From: Desulfonema limicola
GTDB taxonomy: Bacteria > Desulfobacterota > Desulfobacteria > Desulfobacterales > DYRC01
Length of the DNA: 14,733 bases
Direction: 5' to 3'
NCBI GenBank assembly: GCA_020718925.1
Contig: DYRC01000064.1
Span: 1-14,733, forward strand
The translations under genes were made by a program, and so were the position numbers. The notes under the pieces were generated by a model, which saw nothing but the letters and a program-made list of their open reading frames with translations, was not told the origin of the DNA and searched no databases. Numbering within the stretch: the first letter of the stretch is position 1; the number at the start of each line of letters is the position of its first letter. Shown here piece by piece: positions 8,640 to 14,582 of the stretch.

Positions 8640-8756
8640 ATTACCCTCCATTTCTTTAACAATCCCCATAGTCCTCACGCTCACCGTGCAGACACGCATC
8701 AGCAAATCAATAACATGCTCTTTGTAATCCGAAAAGCGGTAATTATCAAGATATTC
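8640..8756 (-). repeat. R-M gene tail repeat, copy B
   Basis: The minus strand encodes YLDNYRFSDYKEHVIDLL followed by MRVCTVSVRTMGIVKEM, about 37 residues of the R-M C-terminus. In YRFSDYKEH it matches copy F more closely than copy E. Homology starts exactly at the stop codon of the VapC gene (8756-8758), and the frame runs on to TAA at 8624-8622 inside the antitoxin. There is no start codon, so it is a gene fragment or a functional spacer, not a separate protein gene. Confidence 0.88.
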
Positions 8757-9181
8757 TATGATGCCACCCATAGATTCAAAATTGTCGCCCCGCTCTTTTT
8801 CATATCCGATTCATTTCTCGTTACCACTGTAAAATCATTCACTAAAGCACTTATAGCGATAAGGCTGTCTATCACCGGCATCTTCATACCGTGTTTTTCC
8901 CAATGCCCCTGCAAAATTCCCCATGCTTTGGCTATTTCAGGCGTAATATCCAAAATTCTGTTTTCAAAACGATAAGTCAAATCTTCTTCTACCCATTGTA
9001 ATAACTTATCTTTTTTAACTGAATCAGACAGTTTGGCAATTCCCTTATAGATTTCTCCTATCGTTAATACACTGATATATAAACTCTTTTCATCGGTTCG
9101 GAGAATCCAGTCTGTAACAGGCTGATATGGTTTCGGTTTGATTAATTCTGAAATGACACAGGTATCCAGCAGGTATTTCAT
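8756..9181 (-). CDS. vapC: PIN-domain ribonuclease toxin, VapC/FitB-like
   Basis: The 141-residue product has the PIN acidic residues in the expected places: Asp6 in LLDTCVISEL, Glu43 in TIGEIYKGI, Asp105 in PVIDSLIAISAL and the Asn123/Asp126 region of VVTRNESDM. VapC toxins are metal-dependent RNases that cut tRNA or rRNA. The start overlaps the antitoxin stop as ATGA (9178-9181), a normal coupled arrangement. The final codons WVAS end exactly where tail repeat copy B begins. Confidence 0.95.
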   Translation of the reverse strand: MKYLLDTCVISELIKPKPYQPVTDWILRTDEKSLYISVLTIGEIYKGIAKLSDSVKKDKLLQWVEEDLTYRFENRILDITPEIAKAWGILQGHWEKHGMKMPVIDSLIAISALVNDFTVVTRNESDMKKSGATILNLWVAS

Positions 9182-9426
9182 AAGTCAACATCCCGTCCGG
9201 TATCTGAATTTCTCTCCAAATCCAACGGCACTCCGTATAAAGGCGATTTTTGAAAAAAACCGACAAGCGTATCAGGCTTTGTTAATTTCTGATAAGCCTC
9301 TATCGAAAGAAGGACTACTTTTACCTCATCCTGAGTCTGAATCACCTGCGCTCCGAAATGAATCGCCTGTTCTGCAATTGCTTCAAGATGAGTTTTTGCC
9401 TCTTGCATCTGCCATATCTTATTCAT
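9178..9426 (-). CDS. Phd/YefM-family antitoxin paired with the VapC toxin
   Basis: The 82-residue product starts MNKIWQMQEAKTHLEAIAEQA and has VIQTQDEVKVVLLSIEAYQKL, the Phd/YefM fold that binds DNA at its N-terminus. A Pro-rich, charged C-terminus follows, likely the toxin-wrapping segment. AAAAGGA lies six bases before the ATG. It sits directly behind tail repeat copy C, whose short frame (ending NHE) overlaps its first codons in another frame. It shares a four-base overlap with the toxin gene. Confidence 0.93.
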   Translation of the reverse strand: MNKIWQMQEAKTHLEAIAEQAIHFGAQVIQTQDEVKVVLLSIEAYQKLTKPDTLVGFFQKSPLYGVPLDLERNSDTGRDVDL

Positions 9427-9473
9427 GATTCATCCTTTTCACAATCCCCATCGTCCTCACGCTCACCGTGCAG
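9425..9473 (-). repeat. R-M gene tail repeat, copy C (shortest)
   Basis: Only the end of the tail is present: the minus strand reads CTVSVRTMGIVK. It starts seven bases after the stop codon of the upstream VapC gene (9481-9483) and runs into the Phd antitoxin start. From TGCACGGTGAGCG to GGGATTGT it is essentially identical to copy D. Its shortness helps define the minimum shared core, about 9442-9473. Confidence 0.85.
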
Positions 9474-9480
9474 CCTTGAA

Positions 9481-9879
9481 TTATAAACTCCAATTCTCTG
9501 TTTTAAGTCCCTTAATTCTTTTAAAATGCTTTGAGTTGTTTGTTACGAGAATAAAATTGTTTGCAATACAAATACTTGCAATTATCAAATCCATATCTGA
9601 AATAATTTTACCTTCTTTGCGTAACTCTGCTTTCAAACTGGCAAATACTTCAGCGGACGCTTTATCAAAATCCGCAATAGCCATCGTTTGTAAAAAAGAT
9701 TTTATTTTAGATAAATTTTCCTTAATTTTTAAAGAATTATAAGCCCCGAACAATAATTCGGCATAAGTGATGATGGTTACAGCAATATCATCCGGTTCCG
9801 TCTTTTTAAATGCTCTTACAACATTCGGATGGTCTTTTAAAAAATAAATCAGAATATCGCTATCAATAATATATTTCAA
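9481..9879 (-). CDS. vapC: PIN-domain ribonuclease toxin, VapC-like, with TTG start
   Basis: The 132-residue product has PIN signatures: Asp6 in YIIDSDILIYFL, Glu41 in ITYAELLFG, Asp95/Asp97 in ISDMDLIIASI and the Asn114-Asn115 site in LVTNNSKHF. The start codon appears to be TTG, overlapping the antitoxin stop as TTGA (9876-9879); MKYIIDSD is the canonical family N-terminus, so this start fits better than any internal ATG. It differs clearly from the neighbouring VapC at 8756-9181, so the two are not a recent duplication. Confidence 0.94.
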   Translation of the reverse strand: MKYIIDSDILIYFLKDHPNVVRAFKKTEPDDIAVTIITYAELLFGAYNSLKIKENLSKIKSFLQTMAIADFDKASAEVFASLKAELRKEGKIISDMDLIIASICIANNFILVTNNSKHFKRIKGLKTENWSL

Positions 9880-10118
9880 AGCGTTATCTCCAATTTTTTG
9901 TCTGATCGGCTTTTTTGAATCGTTTCAAGCAATTCATCTGCTTCGGATTCACTCAATATACCGGCAAAAGACATGAATTGTTTTCTCTTTCTGATTTTGC
10001 CTTTTTTGATATGCTCTTTTTTAAGAAAAGCAATATAATCAATCAGCAAAGAAAGCTTGCTTTCAGGAAAATCATACAAATCCTTTATTACTTCATTGAT
10101 AATACTTTGATTTAACAT
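9876..10118 (-). CDS. vapB: VapB-type antitoxin
   Basis: The 80-residue product has a helical N-terminal half (IINEVIKDLYDFPESKLSLLIDYIAFLKK), a basic patch (KKGKIRKRKQ) and a C-terminal FAGILSESEADELLETIQ...R segment. That ending is common in VapB-like and DUF2281-like antitoxins paired with PIN toxins. GGAGG lies five bases before the ATG, and the stop is embedded in the toxin start. The frame of tail repeat copy D ends in TAA one base before this ATG (TAATATG), so ribosomes finishing that frame could re-initiate here. The DNA-binding fold cannot be named from the sequence alone. Confidence 0.88.
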   Translation of the reverse strand: MLNQSIINEVIKDLYDFPESKLSLLIDYIAFLKKEHIKKGKIRKRKQFMSFAGILSESEADELLETIQKSRSDKKLEITL

Positions 10119-10119
10119 A

Positions 10120-10301
10120 TTATCCTCCTATGTTATGATTCATTTCTTTAACAATCCCCATCGTCCTCACGCTCACCGTGCAGACACGCATCAGCAAATC
10201 AATAACCTGCTCTTTGTAATCACAAAAGCGGTAACTGTCAAATTTTTCGGCAATTGTCGGATCCTTGATTTTCTTTTCTTTGTACTGCTCCAGAATCCAT
10301 T
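10120..10301 (-). pseudogene. R-M gene tail repeat, copy D: detached C-terminal fragment
   Basis: The minus strand encodes WILEQYKEKKIKDPTIAEKF, then DSYRFCDYKEQVIDLLMRVC and TVSVRTMGIVKEMNHNIGG with stop TAA at 10122-10120. It matches the last 50 residues or so of the R-M protein. By eye, 10162-10300 and 11568-11706 differ at five of 139 bases, so the copy is recent or homogenised. The longer frame to the left starts only with a GTG at 10386 inside the RelE-type gene, so there is no credible start. It may still act as a translated leader for the VapB gene. Confidence 0.85.
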
Positions 10302-10304
10302 TTT

Positions 10305-10338
10305 TCAAGAATATCAACACACAGCCCCCCGGTCTTCT
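10305..10338 (-). repeat. Secondary short repeat, copy next to tail D
   Basis: The minus strand reads GACCGGGGGGCTGTGTG then TTGATATTCTTGAAAA. It matches 10867-10897 closely (ACCGG.GGCTGTGTG.TGATATTCT) and 11524-11547 more loosely. It lies between the RelE-type toxin stop and tail copy D. Function unknown. Confidence 0.55.
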
Positions 10339-10360
10339 TCGCTCACGTCGGAGTTGTGTT

Positions 10361-10627
10361 TCAGGACATTTTCCGATACACCTCACGCCTATGACCGATT
10401 TTTACAATCCATACACTAAGTTCCTGATCCTTTATGGAATATATGATCCGATAATTTCCCTGTCTGATCCTGTATCGCTCATAACCTGCCAATTTTTCAC
10501 AACCGACCGGACGCGGATTATGCCCAAGCGACTCAATCCGTTGCAGAATGCGTATCAGGTCTTTCTTCGGAATATGTTCCAAATCCTTTGCAACTGAACA
10601 CTTGAAAAATATTTTATATCCGACCAT
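10361..10627 (-). CDS. RelE/ParE-superfamily toxin
   Basis: The 88-residue product has the compact RelE layout: YKIFFKCSVAKDLEHIPKKD, a helix with RILQRIESLGHNPRP, then the core strands GYERYRIRQGNYRIIYSI and a basic C-terminus VWIVKIGHRREVYRK. The R.GNYRIIY and V.KIGHR.EVY blocks are family hallmarks and include the arginines used for ribosome-dependent mRNA cleavage in RelE members. ParE gyrase toxins share the fold, so the target is not certain. The start lies inside the end of the antitoxin gene (14-base overlap). Confidence 0.93.
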   Translation of the reverse strand: MVGYKIFFKCSVAKDLEHIPKKDLIRILQRIESLGHNPRPVGCEKLAGYERYRIRQGNYRIIYSIKDQELSVWIVKIGHRREVYRKMS

Positions 10628-10847
10628 TATATCTCAGTTCTTTTAACACATCCTCAAAAGGAATCAGGGGTTCATCAGCACGCTCTTCAAACGCTGCAAG
10701 GTCTTCGGCATCTTCCGCAAGCAGAAAACGGATTGCGTCATTGACCAATGCTGATACAGAGCGTGATGTCCGAACTGATTTCAGATGCAATGCGTTATGC
10801 AGATTCGGGTCAAAATAAATTGTCGCCTTTCTTCTTAATGTTGACAT
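10614..10847 (-). CDS. Ribbon-helix-helix antitoxin of the RelE-type pair
   Basis: The 77-residue product begins STLRRKATIYFDPNLHNAL and has TSRSVSALVNDAIRFLL, a CopG/Arc-like ribbon-helix-helix DNA-binding module. An acidic tail follows (EDAEDLAAFEERADEP...FEDVLKEL), the likely toxin-binding part. AAGGAG eight bases upstream supports the start. The gene follows HigA by about 50 bases, in the same direction, separated by the secondary short repeat. Confidence 0.92.
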   Translation of the reverse strand: MSTLRRKATIYFDPNLHNALHLKSVRTSRSVSALVNDAIRFLLAEDAEDLAAFEERADEPLIPFEDVLKELRYNGRI

Positions 10848-10866
10848 AAAAATATCTCCTTATTTT

Positions 10867-10897
10867 TCAGAATATCATCACACAGCCGCCGGTATTC
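10867..10897 (-). repeat. Secondary short repeat, copy between HigA and the RelB-like gene
   Basis: The minus strand reads ACCGGCGGCTGTGTG then ATGATATTCTGAAAA, matching 10305-10338 in all but a few positions. Together with the looser copy at 11524-11547 it brackets HigBA on both sides and the RelBE pair on both sides. It overlaps the last codon of HigA. Confidence 0.55.
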
Positions 10898-11192
10898 AGG
10901 CAGCATAAGGCTGTATCCGTTCAATTTCCTGAAACACCGGCGAATGATACGCATCCCAAAGATCAACCGCATTCTGCAAATTCAGCCACATCTGAGCGCT
11001 GGTTTTTGTAAATCGTCCTAATCTGAGAGCTATGTCCATGCTGATTCTACTTTTTCCGTTCACAAGCTCACGGATGATTTTCGGCGTTACACCGATTGAT
11101 TCTGCAAGCTGTTTCTCTGTGATACCAAGCTCTTTCAGAATATCTTCTTCGATGAATTTTCCGGGATGAATCGGTCTGTTTTTGGGTAACAT
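10896..11192 (-). CDS. higA: HigA antitoxin, XRE-type helix-turn-helix
   Basis: The 98-residue product starts MLPKNRPIHPGKFIEEDILK. It carries an XRE helix-turn-helix (ITEKQLAESIGVTPKIIREL, then GKSRISMDIALRLGRF) and the HigA-typical TSAQMWLNLQNAVDLW ending, which fits full-length VapI/HigA antitoxins. I chose ATG 11192 over an upstream start at 11261, because AAGGAGG sits five bases before it and the family begins at this point. It lies 13 bases after the HigB stop. The toxin-first order is the normal hig arrangement; HigA should repress the operon. Confidence 0.95.
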   Translation of the reverse strand: MLPKNRPIHPGKFIEEDILKELGITEKQLAESIGVTPKIIRELVNGKSRISMDIALRLGRFTKTSAQMWLNLQNAVDLWDAYHSPVFQEIERIQPYAA

Positions 11193-11197
11193 AAAAA

Positions 11198-11204
11198 CCT
11201 CCTT
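11198..11204 (-). promoter_or_regulatory. Strong ribosome site fixing the HigA start
   Basis: AAGGAGG on the minus strand lies five bases before ATG 11192 and directly after the HigB stop codon. This supports the shorter HigA form. Confidence 0.8.
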
Positions 11205-11205
11205 A

Positions 11206-11490
11206 TCAGTGATAATCTTCAAAACATACATCATAGACATTTCCGTCCGAATGCCATTCAAAGCTGATCCGCCATTGATTATTCAGCCGAATCGCATAAC
11301 GGGGCGGATCATAACCCTGAAGCGCATGAAATCTGTTTGAAGGCGGAAAATACAAATCCTCAACTTTTATAGCAGAATTAATCAGTTGAAGACGCCGCCG
11401 CGCTTTTTCAGCAAGAGCTTTGTCTGTTGATTTTATCTTCTCACCATCGAAAATTTTTCTGGTGGCTTTATCTCGGAATGTAATTATCAT
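11206..11490 (-). CDS. higB: HigB toxin, RelE-superfamily ribosome-dependent mRNA interferase
   Basis: The 94-residue product begins MIITFRDKATRKIFDGEK and contains ARRRLQLINSA, DLYFPPSNRFHALQG and RYAIRLNNQWRISFEW followed by a final V.FEDYH, the full HigB pattern. HigB cleaves mRNA on the ribosome. I chose ATG 11490 rather than TTG 11517, because AGGA lies about six bases upstream and MI.TFRDK is the standard family N-terminus. It is the first gene after the R-M enzyme and begins 41 bases beyond that gene's stop. Confidence 0.95.
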   Translation of the reverse strand: MIITFRDKATRKIFDGEKIKSTDKALAEKARRRLQLINSAIKVEDLYFPPSNRFHALQGYDPPRYAIRLNNQWRISFEWHSDGNVYDVCFEDYH

Positions 11491-11523
11491 GTTTTTCCTG
11501 TATAATCCCCTTTTCAACGTGAA

Positions 11524-11547
11524 TCAGCGGATCACACAACTCCCGGT
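11524..11547 (-). repeat. Secondary short repeat, divergent copy after the R-M gene
   Basis: The minus strand reads GACCGGGAGTTGTGTGATC. The match to 10867-10897 and 10305-10338 is clear over ACCGG..G.TGTGTG and weak beyond it. It overlaps the last codons of the R-M gene and precedes HigB. Confidence 0.4.
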
Positions 11548-14500
11548 CTTTTTTCAACAATTTTCATCGTCCTCACGCTCACCGTGCAGACGCGCATGAG
11601 CAAATCAATAACATGCTCTTTGTAATCCCAAAAGCGATAACTGTCAAATTTTTCGGCAATTGTCGGATCCTTGATTTTCTTTTCTTTGTACTGCTCCAGA
11701 ATCCATTGAAGCGCGGAGTATGTGCCGAGTTTATATTCCCAAGCGATTTTCGGAACGCCGTAAAGCGTTGTCGCCGTGTCAATGATGATTGCGCCGCTGT
11801 CTTTATCCGCTTTCAGCTTAGGCTGCGGAGTTCTGACATTCGGAATATCCCGTCTTTCAAGCGGATACGGCTCGACTGTTTCAAAACTGATATGCAGATT
11901 CATCAGTTCTCTGCCACGCGCCGCCCATTGATGAAAATCCTCATAAAACGGAATGCGTGGCAGTTCGCGCTTTAAATTCTGCTCATATTTTTGGCGATAT
12001 TCGGGATTATGCAGAACCGCATAGACATAATGAAAAATGTCTTCTTTGGTGATTTCGGAATTGTTATAATGGCTTATGAACTGATTCAAGCCCCAGTCTG
12101 TGATGTTGTCAAGGCGGGTGCCGTTTTTATCATAGCGATAGAAAGGCAGGCATTGATTGGCATTCGGAACATAAATATCAAGATTCGGAATGCAATCTGT
12201 TGATAAAACATAAAAAGAATCTCTCTGTCCGGTAGAAACCATGATTACCTTATTTTCACACCCGGTCGGGAAAATATTAGGATGTTGAAATTGCATCTCA
12301 TTGAGTTCCCTGCCGAAATACAATTTCTTTTTTACGAACGGTCTGTAAAGGCTTTTAATAATTAAATTTTTATTGTATTTGTACCTTTTACCGGATGCAA
12401 GGTCTTTTTTGACTGCCCGTGTCCACTTGATACCGTAATCAATAAAACTACTGACAACAGGTTTATCCTTGAGTTTATGATATTGTTTAACCTGCTGATT
12501 ATAAAAATCAATAAGATATTTTACTTTTTGGGAAAGATTTTTCTTATCAAAATCGTAAACCCACGCATCACGATTTGTAACAACCCCCAGAGAGAACAGC
12601 TTAAAAATCGCTGCTTCATCTTCGTTTTTTTTTGCCAGCTTTGTTTCCTTATTCGCAACAGGCAGTAACTCATCAAAATCATTATCCGTAAGATTAATCC
12701 AATTATGATTTTCATCAGGAATAATATGGCGAAAATCAATATCCCATAATTTTGTCATTGCAAGAAAATTCAGCTTTTCTGCGGCTGTGTCATATTCGGG
12801 AACACGGTAATAGTAAATTCTGCAACGATGAGGTTCATCTGTTCTGTTTTTATGCTTTTTTCTCAGAGATTCCCTTCGGTTGCAGTATTTTATCATAAAG
12901 GAAATCGCAACGCCGACCCTGATCCCGAAAACATTGCTTTTTTCCTGTTTCCGCATATTTCCACCCAAATCCACAATGTGAACTTCATCAAATTCCTCAG
13001 AAATGACTTTTCTGAAGCCGTCAAAGGTCTTGGCATCAATAAATGAGGAATTGCTCACAAAAGCAACAATGCCTTCTTTATCTCCGATCCGGTCAGTCGC
13101 CCATCGGAAAAAGCGCGAATACATATCATAAAGCTTTGTTTTCTGTGCTGTACTCTGCGCGATATAGGTATTTCTGATGCGCTCGTCAATTTTGGGATAT
13201 TCCCGATTTTTGTTGTCATCATTTTCATTCTGCTGGTTCGCATTATACGGCGGATTTCCGATAATGACAAAAATCTCCTGACTGTTCTGCTCCCTGATGC
13301 GTTTTGTGTTCTCAACAGTCATCGAAAACATATCGTACTGTTTGCCGTTGAACGTGGTGTATTCCAATGTATCCAGAAAACATATATTTTTAAATTCCGA
13401 ATATTTACCCATTTTCTGTTTATAGGTAAATTCGATATTCAGACTTGCGATATAATACGGCAGAATCGAAACCTCGTTGCAGTGAATATCTTCCCTGTAT
13501 TTCTGCGGAAGTTCATTTTTTGGTAAATATTCAATCAGTTCGGTAACAAACGTGCCTGTTCCCACAGCCGGATCAAGAATACGGACATTCTCATCTTTGA
13601 GCAGTTTTCCGAAGCATTTATTCAGAAGATAATCCGTGCTTTCCACCATAAAACTGACAATTTCATTGGGCGTATAGAAGATTCCGAGCCGGTCGGCGGC
13701 TTTTTGATTGTAAATCCGATAGAAATTTTCATACAACGCCTTGAGGAATTTCTGTTTTTCATTATGATTTGCGATATTTGACGCAGCGCGTTTGATGGAC
13801 AGATAGTAATTTTCAATGCTGTCAAGGGTATGATGTTTTATTTCTCCGGTAAAAAATGTGCAGACAACATGATTCAGTTCGCGGGCAATGTTGTTTTCGC
13901 GGTGAAACATGGATTCATTGAACACCGTTAAGAAAATTTCTTCGGTCAGGATATGCTGAATCATCATTTCCCGGACATCTTCTGGCATGATATGCGGATT
14001 GACAGCGTTTCTGCAAAGCGTTAAAAATTTATCTCTTGCCTGCTGAAATTGCGGATTGCGCTGAGATTCTTCGGCTATTTTTTCTCTGAGCATGGTGAGA
14101 ATATTCGGCAGATGCAGGCTGAATTTTTCAATGGCATCATAAAACGCCAAAAGTTCCGGGCTTTTATAGCTGAGAAATTTGCTGAGGATTTCCTCCAGTT
14201 TTTCAGCGTTTTTCATGGAAATATCCATGATTTTAACGCCTTTCTGAAACAGCACGGCTCTGTCGGAGTTTTCAAACAGGATATTGACTGCCGGATAGCC
14301 TTTGTCGAATTTGTTCTGAATTTTGGCGTCCAGATTATCCGCCGGACCTTTGCTTTCCCAGTATCCGATGTCCTGACACAAGCGGTCTTTGACCGTGCCG
14401 TCAGGTCTTATTTTTGCGTCTTTCTGGCTGAATTCAGGGATGAGTTCAAAATTTTTTGATTCGCAGAAGCTGTTCAGCAGAATATAAAACGCATTGCGGA

Positions 14501-14582
14501 TGGCGGTTTCATTGTATGAGCCGCCATATTGAATGACTTTTTCAAGCCGGGTGTAATATTGTTGAATCAGGATGTCAGACAT
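11532..14582 (-). CDS. Type IIG/ISP-like single-chain restriction-modification enzyme (Eco57I-like)
   Basis: The 1016-residue product has an N-terminal PD-(D/E)XK-like nuclease site (P60-D61 and E76-S77-K78 in GYWESKGP). A helical linker leads to an N6-adenine methyltransferase core with GIFYTPNEIVSFMV (300-313), AdoMet motif DPAVGTGTFV (337-346) and catalytic NPPY (443-446). The remaining C-terminal part, with ...IKWTRAVKKDL... and ...IIKSLYRPFVKKKLYF..., probably holds the target recognition region. No DEAD-box helicase is seen, unlike full type ISP enzymes such as LlaGI, so it fits type IIG, where one chain methylates and cuts. GGAG lies nine bases before ATG 14582. The start lies inside the end of a second family member (16-base overlap). 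The C-terminal motif DLLMRVCTVSVRTM is the source of the dispersed repeats. An A9 run at 12625-12633 and an A6 run near 11550 are slippage candidates. Activity and recognition site are not predictable here. Confidence 0.9.
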   Translation of the reverse strand: MSDILIQQYYTRLEKVIQYGGSYNETAIRNAFYILLNSFCESKNFELIPEFSQKDAKIRPDGTVKDRLCQDIGYWESKGPADNLDAKIQNKFDKGYPAVNILFENSDRAVLFQKGVKIMDISMKNAEKLEEILSKFLSYKSPELLAFYDAIEKFSLHLPNILTMLREKIAEESQRNPQFQQARDKFLTLCRNAVNPHIMPEDVREMMIQHILTEEIFLTVFNESMFHRENNIARELNHVVCTFFTGEIKHHTLDSIENYYLSIKRAASNIANHNEKQKFLKALYENFYRIYNQKAADRLGIFYTPNEIVSFMVESTDYLLNKCFGKLLKDENVRILDPAVGTGTFVTELIEYLPKNELPQKYREDIHCNEVSILPYYIASLNIEFTYKQKMGKYSEFKNICFLDTLEYTTFNGKQYDMFSMTVENTKRIREQNSQEIFVIIGNPPYNANQQNENDDNKNREYPKIDERIRNTYIAQSTAQKTKLYDMYSRFFRWATDRIGDKEGIVAFVSNSSFIDAKTFDGFRKVISEEFDEVHIVDLGGNMRKQEKSNVFGIRVGVAISFMIKYCNRRESLRKKHKNRTDEPHRCRIYYYRVPEYDTAAEKLNFLAMTKLWDIDFRHIIPDENHNWINLTDNDFDELLPVANKETKLAKKNEDEAAIFKLFSLGVVTNRDAWVYDFDKKNLSQKVKYLIDFYNQQVKQYHKLKDKPVVSSFIDYGIKWTRAVKKDLASGKRYKYNKNLIIKSLYRPFVKKKLYFGRELNEMQFQHPNIFPTGCENKVIMVSTGQRDSFYVLSTDCIPNLDIYVPNANQCLPFYRYDKNGTRLDNITDWGLNQFISHYNNSEITKEDIFHYVYAVLHNPEYRQKYEQNLKRELPRIPFYEDFHQWAARGRELMNLHISFETVEPYPLERRDIPNVRTPQPKLKADKDSGAIIIDTATTLYGVPKIAWEYKLGTYSALQWILEQYKEKKIKDPTIAEKFDSYRFWDYKEHVIDLLMRVCTVSVRTMKIVEKRPGVV
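11553..11706 (-). repeat. R-M gene tail repeat, copy E (in its intact gene)
   Basis: This is the tail in its native place: the last 50 or so codons of the R-M gene, from WILEQYKEKK to RTMKIVEK. It is the only copy in the window still joined to its whole gene, and serves as the reference for the other five. It differs from copy D at five of 139 aligned bases by eye. Confidence 0.85.
12625..12633 (-). repeat. A9 homopolymer inside the R-M coding sequence
   Basis: Nine consecutive T on the plus strand give A9 in the coding strand, within codons for LAKKNEDE. A slip of one base would truncate the enzyme before its C-terminal recognition part. Confidence 0.6.

Noticed and set aside
10322..10360. 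Possible extra degenerate tail core (CGCTCACGTCGGAG)
   Set aside because: It only loosely resembles CGCTCACCGTGCAG on the plus strand, and the flanks do not align, so the similarity is too weak to count as a seventh copy.
10135..10419. Plus-strand open frames starting NPHRPHAHRA (also 8628-8975 and 9425-9742)
   Set aside because: All three are the complement of the tail repeat. They have no ribosome site and overlap convincing TA genes on the other strand.
8021..11706. Integron cassette array with attC sites
   Set aside because: No integron integrase is visible, and the repeats lack the long imperfect palindromes of attC. They are fragments of protein-coding sequence. The cassette likeness is kept as an idea only.
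14049..14459. 136-residue plus-strand frame opposite the R-M gene N-terminus
   Set aside because: It lies antisense to the nuclease-like region, with no family features and no ribosome site seen.
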